Assembly: GCF_044784365.2 (NCBI RefSeq)
Contig: NZ_CP173070.2
Length of the DNA stretch: 64,000 bases
Strand: one strand, 5' to 3'
Source of the DNA: Cetobacterium_A somerae
GTDB lineage: Bacteria > Fusobacteriota > Fusobacteriia > Fusobacteriales > Fusobacteriaceae
Position 1 is the stretch's first letter, and the number at the start of each line of letters is the position of its first letter. The notes beneath the pieces were generated by a model. It ran no database searches. It worked only from the letters and a program-made list of their open reading frames with translations, and was not told the origin of the DNA. This document shows, one piece after another, positions 45,162 through 53,198 of the stretch. The translations under genes were made by a program, and so were the position numbers.

Positions 45162-45440
45162 ACCTTTGAAAAAAGAATAAAAGAAAATGCTATAAAAAAA
45201 TATAATTTCTTTTTTAATACTAAATTAGATGAAAATTTTAATTTTATAAAAAAAATAAATTTAAAAAATAGAACTCCAATAGGAACAAAATACAAAGATA
45301 TAACTCTTTTAGGTGATAAATTACAAATTGAAATTGAAGATAATGAATATGCCCAAAAATTAGGATGGATTATCTTTTCAACAGGTCTTTTAGAACTTGG
45401 TGCTCGAGGATTTGGATATGTAAACGCAAAGTTTATTTAG
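45162..45440 (+). pseudogene. cas6: C-terminal fragment of Cas6 CRISPR endoribonuclease
   Basis: The frame starts at the IS3 border (TFEKRIKENAIKKYNFFF) and ends with FSTGLLELGARGFGYVNAKF. That fits the glycine-rich C-terminal motif of Cas6 (sGLGxxxxxGFGxv), the RNA-binding loop of the enzyme that cuts pre-crRNA. The middle part (KDITLLGDKLQIEIEDNEYA) also fits. The N-terminal ferredoxin-like domain is missing. It is followed within about 10 bases by a cas5 remnant, skipping the usual cas8/cas7. Confidence 0.7.
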
Positions 45441-45448
45441 TTTAAATA

Positions 45449-46144
45449 GATAGTGGGGTAGAAAATGTTAAAAGATTGTATAGAATCACATATTCTAATA
45501 TACATAAAATTGCTCTTCTTGGTATTTTGGGAGCTATTTTAGGTTTAGAAGGATACAATCAACAAAAACGAAAGATTAAACCCTCTATATATCCAGAATT
45601 CTATGAAAACCTTAAAGATTTAAAGATTAGTATTGTCCCAAAAAATATTTCATTAACTAAAAAAATTCAAGTTTTTAATAATAGCGTTGGATATGCAAGC
45701 TTTGAAGAGGGTGGAAACCTTATTGTAAAAGAGCAGTGGCTTGAAAATCCTGAATGGGATATCTATATTTTATTGGATAATAACTCTAGTCTTTTAAGGA
45801 CTTTAGAGGAACGATTATTAAAATATCACTTTACATATATTCCTTATTTAGGAAAAAATGATCATATTGCTAATGTAGAAGATGTTGAAATTTTAGATGT
45901 TGAAAATATTGAAGATACTTGTGAAATACATAGCCTTATAAATAAAGCTAGTGTAGAAACTATTAGTCAGCCTCAAAAAATGAGAGGAGAATTATTTAAA
46001 TACGAAGAATATCTTCCATATGAGTTAGAAAAGATTACAAATCAATATACTTACCATAAATTTTTACATACTAACTTTAATTTAAAACTACAATGTTTTG
46101 AAAATATATATAGATGTAATAATTTAAATCTTTTTTTCTTTTAA
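45449..46144 (+). pseudogene. cas5: Cas5 remnant (type I-B-like)
   Basis: The frame contains YSNIHKIALLGILGAILGLE, the characteristic Cas5 segment (IPxKxALxGLLGAILG) that follows the N-terminal beta strand. Length to the stop is close to normal (about 230 codons). The first 20-25 residues and a proper start codon are missing (only TTG at 45476 is in frame, without a ribosome site). cas8, cas7, cas3, cas1 and cas2 are all absent. I read it as a dead gene of a deleted CRISPR-Cas operon. Confidence 0.72.
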
Positions 46145-46146
46145 AA

Positions 46147-46360
46147 GACTTTAACCTTAATATTTTGATGTATTTAAATTTAAATGGTGGTTATAAAATA
46201 ATAAAAACCTTAACATTAGATGTATTTAAATGTTGACAAAGACTTTTTGAGTGAAATCTTATGAAATACTTTAACCTTAATATCTGATATATTTAAATTA
46301 TACAGTTGGAGCAACAATAATGTGGTTCTAAAAGACTTTAACCTTAATATTTGATGTATT
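46147..46360. CRISPR. degenerate CRISPR array, four repeats
   Basis: Four copies of a unit like GACTTTAACCTTAATATTTG then ATGTATTTAAAT start near 46147, 46200, 46267 and 46334. Spacing is 53, 67 and 67 bases, so repeats of about 30 and spacers of about 36-37 bases, as in type I-B arrays. The repeats differ from each other at several positions, and the last loses its end. It lies directly behind the cas5 remnant, so this is a decayed array. Confidence 0.75.
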
Positions 46361-46367
46361 CATTAAT

Positions 46368-46665
46368 TTATATTGAAGCATAGTTGTAAACATTTCCCAA
46401 TCGCTATCTGCAATATATTTGTTAAAGTTCAACACTTGATTCACACCTTTCATGCTAAAGACTTCAATATTATCGCATTATATGATTTTTTAATCTGAAC
46501 TTAGAAAAGCTCGCTCTTTTCTGAAAAAAATTCTTGTATGCAGTTTCTAAATTTTTAAAAACTTATTTTAATGCAATAGAATCAACCTCTTTTAAGAATG
46601 GAAATTAATTTTTAAGCGGCATAAGCTCTTTAGCTTGGATATTCTAAGTTATAGATCTTCATAGA
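46368..46665 (-). pseudogene. tnpB: relic of an IS200/IS605-type TnpB (OrfB)
   Basis: The minus strand from 46665 encodes KEVDSIALK, then FKNLETAYKNFF, then FSKFRLKNH. In another frame follow FSMKGVNQVLNFNKYIADSD and WEMFTTMLQYK. This is the order of TnpB segments (KEVDSIALQQSLRDLETAYKNFF; MVKNxKLAKSISDxSWxxF...LxYK). A large internal part is deleted. No TnpA or reRNA end could be identified. Confidence 0.65.
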
Positions 46666-46751
46666 TTTCACCTTCATTTTTTAAATTTTATTGTTATAAT
46701 TTACTAATATTTTAATATAAAAATCTAAAAAATTAGAAATATTGCCTTGAA

Positions 46752-46783
46752 AAAATCTCTCCCTAATAGAGGAAGAGATTTTC
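46752..46783 (-). terminator. Rho-independent terminator of the beta-galactosidase operon
   Basis: On the minus strand the stem AAAATCTCT/AGAGATTTT is followed by TTC after the last gene of the operon. The inverse orientation also has a T-rich tail. Confidence 0.7.
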
Positions 46784-46828
46784 TCAAGATATTTTAATAA
46801 AGTATAGTCTAAAAATATTATTTTAATT

Positions 46829-48766
46829 TTATAAAATAATATAATTTAATGGTTCTAAAACATAATTTTCATTATTAAATTTAAAAGTCTCTAATTTATC
46901 TGTAAAATTAAATATATAATGTCTATTTAAATAGCTATTATAAATTAAGTTTTTATTATCAATTGCTTTTTCTATTTGAAGATCTTTAAATATATCTTCA
47001 AATAGATCAGATAATCCATCTACTTCTAAAAGAGTTCCAATGTGATAAGCACTCCCTAAACCGTAATTATTTTTTGAAATTGCTGCTTGTCCTTTATAGA
47101 AAAACTTGTTGTGCGTACCTAAAGCATTAGCATTACATAAGGTTATCATTTCATTAAAATACTTAGAAAAATAAAGTTTATCTTTATAACTAATCTCTCC
47201 TTTTTCCTCATTTGTTAGAGCATCAATTTCATCAATATTTATTCCTAAAACTTCTTTTAAGTAACCTGGAAATCCTCCTAAATGACAAAGATCATCATTA
47301 TTTACATATCCAACAGGAGCTGTTGTTACAATGGTCCCGCCATCATTTACAAATTTTTTAATCTCTTCTGCTAATTCTTTTTCTAATACATACATCATTG
47401 GAATTATAACTAGTTTATACTTATCTAATTTACTATCTTCAAAAACTATATCAATATTCACTCCCATTGATTTTAAAGATTTATAAACTTTCAGTACGTT
47501 CTCATAATAGTCCATACCTTCATTCCTAGGTCCTTGAGTTCTTTCTAGGGCATATTTATTTATCCAGCTATAATATATTGCAACTTTTGTTTCTACATTA
47601 GTTAATTTATAATCTAATTTTTCTAAAGTTTCTCCTAATTTTTTAACCTCTTTAAAAACTCTATGATTTGATTTTCCACTATGATCTATAATTGCACCAT
47701 GAAATTTTTCTGCAGAACCTCTACTTTGTCTAATTTGAAAATAAAGAACACTTAAACTTGAGTGAGCTATACTTTGAAGAGAAGCTAGTGATAATAAATT
47801 ATTAGGTTTTAATTTCGAATAACTTTGCCAATTTGTTGAAGATGGCGAAGATTCCATTAACATAAAAGGTTTATTTAAATCAGTTGATCTCATTAAATCA
47901 AAATTAAATGCAGTTTCAAAAGCTACATCTAAATTATTTTTAATCATCCATTCTGGATAAGAATCATAACTGATTATATCTACATGTTTTGAAAATTCTC
48001 TGTAATTCATATTATTATTTCCTGTTCCATGATAATTTGTAGTAAATGGTAAATGATTTGTTATACTTTTTATACATTTCTTTTCAAAATTAAAAAAATC
48101 AATGTAATTTTTTACCATAAATTGACGATAATTTATATCTAAAGCTGTAATACTCATCTCTCCTATAGTCATTGGAGTATGAATTTCATCGAAATTTTCA
48201 TACGAATGAGACCAAAAAGTTGTCCACCACATTTTATTTAAATTTTCAATATTTTCATATTTTTCTTTTAACCATTCTCTAAATTTTTGCTGACATAACT
48301 CACAATGACAATCTGCTCCAAATTCATTTGATATATGCCATAAAATTATATTCTTATATTTTAAAGATATTTGTGCTAACTTTGTATTTATTATCGATAT
48401 TTTCTCTCTGTATATTGGTGAATTTGTACAAAAATTATGCCTATTTCCTTGTAATTCTCTAATACCATCATTTCTAACGACTCGAACTTCTTCATATTTA
48501 TTTCCTAACCAAGTTGGTTTAGCTCCAGATGGAGTTCCTAAAATTATATTAATCTTATTTTCAGAAAGTTTTTTTATTATATCTTCTAGCCAATCAAAAT
48601 TAAATACTCCTTCTTTTGGTTCTAATTTTGACCAAGAAAACATTCCTAACGTTATAGTATTTATCTTAGCTTCTTTCATTAATTCTATATCTTGTTTTAG
48701 TATTTCTGGATAATCTAACCATTGTTCAGGATTATAGTCTCCACCGTACAAAATTTTATTAGTCAT
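46829..48766 (-). CDS. GH42 beta-galactosidase
   Basis: This 645-residue cytoplasmic glycosidase splits terminal beta-galactosides. The GH42 start ILYGGDYNPEQW is present. The acid/base is E148 in WHISNEFG and the nucleophile is about E304 in FMLMESSPSSTNW. CHCELCQQKFREWL provides the zinc-site cysteines (C154, C156 and C159 region). A trimerisation domain and a short beta domain follow. It is the last gene of the operon behind two permeases, with GGAGG 5-6 bases upstream. The transporter probably brings in galactosides or galacto-oligosaccharides. Confidence 0.93.
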   Translation of the reverse strand: MTNKILYGGDYNPEQWLDYPEILKQDIELMKEAKINTITLGMFSWSKLEPKEGVFNFDWLEDIIKKLSENKINIILGTPSGAKPTWLGNKYEEVRVVRNDGIRELQGNRHNFCTNSPIYREKISIINTKLAQISLKYKNIILWHISNEFGADCHCELCQQKFREWLKEKYENIENLNKMWWTTFWSHSYENFDEIHTPMTIGEMSITALDINYRQFMVKNYIDFFNFEKKCIKSITNHLPFTTNYHGTGNNNMNYREFSKHVDIISYDSYPEWMIKNNLDVAFETAFNFDLMRSTDLNKPFMLMESSPSSTNWQSYSKLKPNNLLSLASLQSIAHSSLSVLYFQIRQSRGSAEKFHGAIIDHSGKSNHRVFKEVKKLGETLEKLDYKLTNVETKVAIYYSWINKYALERTQGPRNEGMDYYENVLKVYKSLKSMGVNIDIVFEDSKLDKYKLVIIPMMYVLEKELAEEIKKFVNDGGTIVTTAPVGYVNNDDLCHLGGFPGYLKEVLGINIDEIDALTNEEKGEISYKDKLYFSKYFNEMITLCNANALGTHNKFFYKGQAAISKNNYGLGSAYHIGTLLEVDGLSDLFEDIFKDLQIEKAIDNKNLIYNSYLNRHYIFNFTDKLETFKFNNENYVLEPLNYIIL

Positions 48767-48775
48767 TACTCCTCC

Positions 48776-49579
48776 TTATTTTATAGAACCTGTCATACCT
48801 TGAACAAAATGTCTTTGTAATGTAAAAAATACTATTATCATTGGTAATGTTGCTATAATAAGTATCACCATAAGAGCACCATAATCTGGAGAATATCCAT
48901 TTGATATAGAAGCTGCCATCATTGGTAATGTCATTTTCTTATTTGACTGTAAAACTATTAATGGCCACATATAACTATTCCAAGCTCCCATAAACGCCAC
49001 TATACCTGCCGCTGCATATGTACTTTTCATAACAGGAAAAACAATTTTTAAAAATATTCCAAATTCTGAGAGTCCATCCAACCTGGAAGCTTCAATTAAT
49101 TCTCTAGGAAAAGCTTTAAAAGATTGCTTAAAAAAGAATGCTAAATAAACACTTGATATACTCGGTAAAATTGCAGCTAAGTACGTATTCAATAATCCAA
49201 TTTTAGTAAAAATTTTAAATAAAGGTATTAGTTGACCTGCAAAAGGTATCATCATCGAAAATAACATTACTTTAAATATAAAATCTCTTTTTGAATCTGG
49301 AAAAATAACCAAAGAATATCCTGCTAAAGATGATATTATTAAAACTAATATTGTAATAGATAACGCTATTACTAAACTGTTTTTTAATCCTAGTAAGACA
49401 TTTGCCTTTTTAATGGCTGAAGAAAAATTTATTAAAAAATTTGTACCGATACTCATTTTTCCTATAGTAATCTGGCTAGAGCTATTAGTCGCTCCTATTA
49501 TAAGCCATAAAAAAGGAAAAAGAGTAAATATAGAACAAATAATTAAAAAAATATGTGAGACTAAATTTTTAATTTTCAT
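48776..49579 (-). CDS. sugar ABC transporter permease (MalG/LacG-type)
   Basis: This 267-residue inner membrane protein has six predicted helices (first at 9-29). The EAA loop, ELIEASRLDGLSEFGIFLKIVFP, is the ATPase docking site. CUT1 family. Its start overlaps the upstream permease by 11 bases. No ATP-binding gene is present, as is usual for systems that share an MsmK-type ATPase encoded elsewhere. Confidence 0.92.
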   Translation of the reverse strand: MKIKNLVSHIFLIICSIFTLFPFLWLIIGATNSSSQITIGKMSIGTNFLINFSSAIKKANVLLGLKNSLVIALSITILVLIISSLAGYSLVIFPDSKRDFIFKVMLFSMMIPFAGQLIPLFKIFTKIGLLNTYLAAILPSISSVYLAFFFKQSFKAFPRELIEASRLDGLSEFGIFLKIVFPVMKSTYAAAGIVAFMGAWNSYMWPLIVLQSNKKMTLPMMAASISNGYSPDYGALMVILIIATLPMIIVFFTLQRHFVQGMTGSIK

Positions 49580-50450
49580 TTGACTCCTCCTTAGTTATTT
49601 TAAATTGAAGTAGTGCCAATAAAACTGCTGCTAAAACAATGAATACAGCTATAGTTGATGCATAACCCTGATTTGGACTATATTCAAAAAGAGTCTTATA
49701 AACAAGTTGTGATAAAGTTATAGTAGCATCTCCTGGTCCACCTTTAGTTAATACCATTGTTTCATCAAATAATTGTAGTGTTCCAATTGTTGAAGTAATT
49801 GATGTAAATATTATTATTGGTTTCATAAGCGGAATAGTTATACTAAAAAATTGTTTAAATTTTGAAGCACCATCAACAGTTGCAGCTTCATAAATTTCAC
49901 CAGGTATATTTTGCATAGCTGCCAAATAAAATATCATATTATAACCTGTCCATCTCCAAACTAAAGCAAATATAACTACTATTTTAGCCCAAAATGGGTC
50001 TCCTAACCAATTTGTAGGCTCTCCTATTATATGTAAATTAATCAAAATTTTATTTACTATTCCATCTGGGGCTAACATCATTTTGAACAATACTGAATAA
50101 GTTATTAGTGATGTCACACACGGTAAAAATATAATTGTTCTATATATTCCTCTTCCTTTTAGAGAACTATTATTTAATAGTGCCGCAATAACCATTGCCA
50201 ATAATAGCATTATAGGAACTTGAATAATTAAATAAAACAATGTATTACTAAAAGCCTTTAGAAATAATTTATCACTAAATATGCTTATATAATTTCCTAT
50301 TCCAACAAATTTAGATAAATTTCCTCTGTAAGAAAAAAATGTTAAACCAAAAGACCAAATAACAGGAATTACAGTAAATAGTCCCCATAAAATTAGAAGT
50401 ACTATTAGCATATTCCATCCTATTTTATTTTCTCTATTTTTTATATTCAA
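49569..50450 (-). CDS. sugar ABC transporter permease (MalF/LacF-type)
   Basis: This 293-residue permease has about six helices and the EAA loop EIYEAATVDGASKFKQFFSITIP. It pairs with the downstream permease to form the channel. It lies 11 bases after the binding-protein gene. Confidence 0.92.
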   Translation of the reverse strand: MNIKNRENKIGWNMLIVLLILWGLFTVIPVIWSFGLTFFSYRGNLSKFVGIGNYISIFSDKLFLKAFSNTLFYLIIQVPIMLLLAMVIAALLNNSSLKGRGIYRTIIFLPCVTSLITYSVLFKMMLAPDGIVNKILINLHIIGEPTNWLGDPFWAKIVVIFALVWRWTGYNMIFYLAAMQNIPGEIYEAATVDGASKFKQFFSITIPLMKPIIIFTSITSTIGTLQLFDETMVLTKGGPGDATITLSQLVYKTLFEYSPNQGYASTIAVFIVLAAVLLALLQFKITKEESNEN

Positions 50451-50461
50451 AAGAATTCCTC

Positions 50462-51730
50462 CTATTTACTTATCAGTTGCTGTGTTTTTTCTTGTGCTTT
50501 TTCTAATAATTCATCTTCTGAAATTTTTCCACTATAATAATCTGGTAATAACATCATTATATTTGATGATACTTCTCCATAATATCTACCGTATTCAACA
50601 TTTGGAACTAAACTCATCCATTTAATAAAATCTTGATATATCTTTTGACCACCGAAGAATTCTACACCCGTAGCATAGACTTCTCCTTCACCAGCAGGAA
50701 TGTACGTTCCCACAACTCCAGCTTCTTTTAATAAAGTTTGATATAACTCTATATCTGAACCTAGAGTTTCAGATAAAAATTTTTTAGCTAAATTCTTTTT
50801 ATTTGTATTCATAACATACCAACTAGCTCCACCTTCATTAGAGCTATTTAATCCAAATCCATTATCCGTTCTTGGTGTTGGTGCAATTCTCCACAATCCA
50901 CTTTGCTCAGGAACAGACATAACAGTTGCCGTAAACCAAGATCCACTTACTGAAGATGCAGCAGTTCCTCCGTTTACAGCCCCTATAAAAGTTGTCCAGT
51001 CTATAGCTTGTTTCACTATTTTATTATCTAGCATATTTTTTATAACTATTAAGCTTTCTTTAGCTGCTTCATTTCCAATAAGATTTATAGAACCATCTTT
51101 TTTAAAGTAATTCGATCCTTGAGATTGTAAAATAGTTTCAAATGTAGTCATTTCATTAGGAACAAATGTAATCATATCTATATTTGTTTTTTCCTTTACA
51201 TTTTTTCCTATTTCAACAAATTTATTCCAAGTTATATTTTCTAGATCTTTTTCTGTGTACCCTGCTTTCTCTAATATATCTTTTCTATAATAAATTCCTG
51301 TTACACCTGTATCAAATGGAACTCCATATATTTTATCTTTTATAGTCATACCACCAACTTTATATTGTGCAAAATTATCATAATTTATTATATCTTGTAA
51401 CTCTGTAAAAGCTTCATTATACGTATTTAGAATCATCGGTGCATTTCTATCACCTAACAAAAGTATATCTGGATAAGTACTTTTATCTCCAGTCGACAAA
51501 ACTGTTATAAGTTTTTGTTCTAAATCTAGCCTAGACATCTCTACAACTTCAAGTTCTACTTGATTATCTGGATTTTTTTTATTATAACTTTCTTTAGCAA
51601 GTTCAATAGATTTAATATTAAAATTTGGATCCCATGCCCATACCTTCAATACATTTTCTTTTTCTTTTTCTCCACATCCAAACAATACTAAAAGTAACGT
51701 TAAAATTGATAGTCCTTTAAAAAATCTCAT
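50462..51730 (-). CDS. sugar-binding lipoprotein of the ABC transporter
   Basis: This 422-residue family 1 solute-binding protein has a lipoprotein signal with a Cys at residue 19 (LLVLFGCGEK). Mature-chain features include KVWAWDPNFN, YPDILLLGD and SGSWFTATVMS. It is likely anchored at the outer face of the inner membrane. It lies 27 bases after the regulator. Substrate is probably a beta-galactoside, judging by the GH42 enzyme. Confidence 0.9.
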   Translation of the reverse strand: MRFFKGLSILTLLLVLFGCGEKEKENVLKVWAWDPNFNIKSIELAKESYNKKNPDNQVELEVVEMSRLDLEQKLITVLSTGDKSTYPDILLLGDRNAPMILNTYNEAFTELQDIINYDNFAQYKVGGMTIKDKIYGVPFDTGVTGIYYRKDILEKAGYTEKDLENITWNKFVEIGKNVKEKTNIDMITFVPNEMTTFETILQSQGSNYFKKDGSINLIGNEAAKESLIVIKNMLDNKIVKQAIDWTTFIGAVNGGTAASSVSGSWFTATVMSVPEQSGLWRIAPTPRTDNGFGLNSSNEGGASWYVMNTNKKNLAKKFLSETLGSDIELYQTLLKEAGVVGTYIPAGEGEVYATGVEFFGGQKIYQDFIKWMSLVPNVEYGRYYGEVSSNIMMLLPDYYSGKISEDELLEKAQEKTQQLISK

Positions 51731-51757
51731 AAATCAACACCCCTTAATTTTTTATTT

Positions 51758-52798
51758 TTATGAATTTAAATAATCTTCTAATTTTTCTATTAGCTTAACA
51801 TCTATTTTTGAAGGATTTTCTGCTGCATACTCAGGTATAATTAATGATTTAATTGCTTCCACTGCTCCTTTATTAAAATCAGGAGCAACTGTCTTTATTC
51901 CTTGAATAAAACTATATTTTAAATTATCATAACCCCAAATTTGAGTATTTTTAAATTTTTCTTTTAATCCTAAATCTTTAATTACATCTAAAAAACTATA
52001 TGCCATTGTATCATTTGCTGAAATTACTGCATCAATTTTAATATTTTTCTCCAAAAACTCTTGTATTTTTAAATATGAGTCATCTTTTTTAAAATTACTT
52101 GATATAATTAGTTCATCTCTTAATGGAATACCATTATCTTTTAAGCATTGAATATATCCTCTTTTTCTTTCTGATCCTGTTAATTTTTTTTCATCTCCAG
52201 ATATATAAAGAATTTTTGTACAACCTAAATCAATTAATCGTTTTGTAATTTCATACGATCCTTCATAATCCATTACATTTATTAAAAAAGTACAGTTATT
52301 TTTTTTGTGTCCTTCTAAATCTTTTCTATAATCTATTAATGCTAATTTGTAATCTTTTTCCATTAAATGCTTAATTAAATTACTTTCTTGATTTAAACCT
52401 ATAAAAATTCCTCCAGCTATACTTCCATTTCTAAAAAAATTTTCAATTCTCATTTCTCCTATTTCATCTTCAATTATATCTACAAGAACTTGATGTTTAT
52501 ATAAAAAAGCCTCTTTTATACAAGCATCTATAAAATCAGTAAAATATACGAAATTTTTCCCTTGATTATTTTTAATACTCTTTTCATAATTTTTTTCATA
52601 TATAAAAATTCCAATAACACTGTTTATCTTTCCAGCTAAAGCTTGAGCATTGGAGTTAGGTACATAATTATATTTTTTTACTATTTCTAAAACCTTCTCT
52701 CTTGTTTCAGCGCTTATTTTTGGATAATTATTTAAAACTTTAGATACGGTACTTCTAGATACTCCAGCAAGCTTTGCAATTTCAACACTATCTAACAT
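51758..52798 (-). CDS. LacI-family repressor of the beta-galactoside operon
   Basis: The 346-residue protein has an N-terminal LacI helix-turn-helix and hinge (VEIAKLAGVSRSTVSKVLNN ... KVREK-type), then a periplasmic-binding-like effector domain (ACTFLINVMDYEGSYEITKR region). It is the first gene of the operon and sits behind a palindromic operator, so it should repress itself and the transporter until inducer binds. AAAGGAG precedes the ATG. Confidence 0.92.
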   Translation of the reverse strand: MLDSVEIAKLAGVSRSTVSKVLNNYPKISAETREKVLEIVKKYNYVPNSNAQALAGKINSVIGIFIYEKNYEKSIKNNQGKNFVYFTDFIDACIKEAFLYKHQVLVDIIEDEIGEMRIENFFRNGSIAGGIFIGLNQESNLIKHLMEKDYKLALIDYRKDLEGHKKNNCTFLINVMDYEGSYEITKRLIDLGCTKILYISGDEKKLTGSERKRGYIQCLKDNGIPLRDELIISSNFKKDDSYLKIQEFLEKNIKIDAVISANDTMAYSFLDVIKDLGLKEKFKNTQIWGYDNLKYSFIQGIKTVAPDFNKGAVEAIKSLIIPEYAAENPSKIDVKLIEKLEDYLNS

Positions 52799-52828
52799 AT
52801 CAATCTCCTTTAATGTTTAACATTTTAG

Positions 52829-52880
52829 GGAACACGTGTTCCTTAAAACAAGGATACCTCATGATTTATCTATTTGTCAA
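52829..52880 (-). promoter_or_regulatory. promoter and LacI operator of the beta-galactoside operon
   Basis: On the minus strand TTGACA (52880-52875), an 18-base spacer and TATCCT (52856-52851) form the promoter. The 14-bp perfect palindrome GGAACACGTGTTCC (52829-52842) lies just downstream, about at +3 to +16. Central CG and half-site symmetry fit a LacI-family operator blocking initiation. Confidence 0.75.
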
Positions 52881-52986
52881 ATTATTTTTTACTAACCTTC
52901 TATCAATAAAAATAATTTCAGAAAAAATTTGAATTTTTTTTTTATTTATGCTATAGTATAAAAAATATTTTACAGGAGTGGTTGAT

Positions 52987-53055
52987 ATGTTTGATAAAAT
53001 AATAAAAACTACAATGATGAATATGATGCCTTTGGGAGTTGGTACCAAAAATTAA
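52987..53055 (+). CDS. methionine-rich leader peptide, 22 aa
   Basis: The peptide begins MFDKIIKTTMMNMMPLG and ends GTKN. Four internal Met codons lie within five positions (10, 11, 13, 14). AGGAG is 8 bases upstream. Position and composition match amino-acid biosynthesis leader peptides such as TrpL or HisL, here for Met. Its likely role is sensing charged Met-tRNA through ribosome stalling. Confidence 0.75.
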   Translation: MFDKIIKTTMMNMMPLGVGTKN

Positions 53056-53129
53056 TTTTTTAATTTTGGGACGAACTCATTTTGATTTGCTTAAATGAGA
53101 TCTCCCAAAGATATAGAGCTTTTAAATAT

Positions 53130-53163
53130 AGCTTGGGAGATATTATCTCTCAAGCTTTTTTTA
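53130..53163 (+). terminator. attenuator terminator
   Basis: An 11-bp stem with one G-T pair and a 5-base loop, followed by TTTTTTTATTT. It lies 35 bases before metY. Confidence 0.85.
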
Positions 53164-53198
53164 TTTCTATATCTTTTTTACAAAAGGGAGGATTAACT

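Larger units (their letters stand above)
52929..53198 (+). promoter_or_regulatory. Met leader-peptide transcription attenuator of the met operon
   Basis: The promoter is TTGAAT (52929-52934), 17 bases, TATAGT (52952-52957). AGGAG precedes a 22-codon leader ORF at 52987-53055, rich in Met. Downstream, ATCTCCCAA (53100-53108) can pair with TTGGGAGAT (53133-53141) as an antiterminator. Or AGCTTGGGAGA (53130-53140) pairs with TCTCTCAAGCT (53146-53156), loop TATTA, followed by T7, as a terminator. The two structures share bases and exclude each other. Low Met-tRNA should stall the ribosome at the Met codons and favour readthrough. No SAM riboswitch motif is seen. Confidence 0.8.

Noticed and set aside
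52866..53048. 60-codon minus-strand ORF opposite the met leader
   Set aside because: It is antisense to the promoter and leader peptide, with no ribosome site. The plus-strand leader explains the region better.
52990..53198. SAM riboswitch or T-box upstream of metY
   Set aside because: I looked for the T-box GGUGG-containing antiterminator bulge and SAM-I core patterns and saw neither. A leader ORF with Met codons and a simple two-state hairpin pair fits instead.
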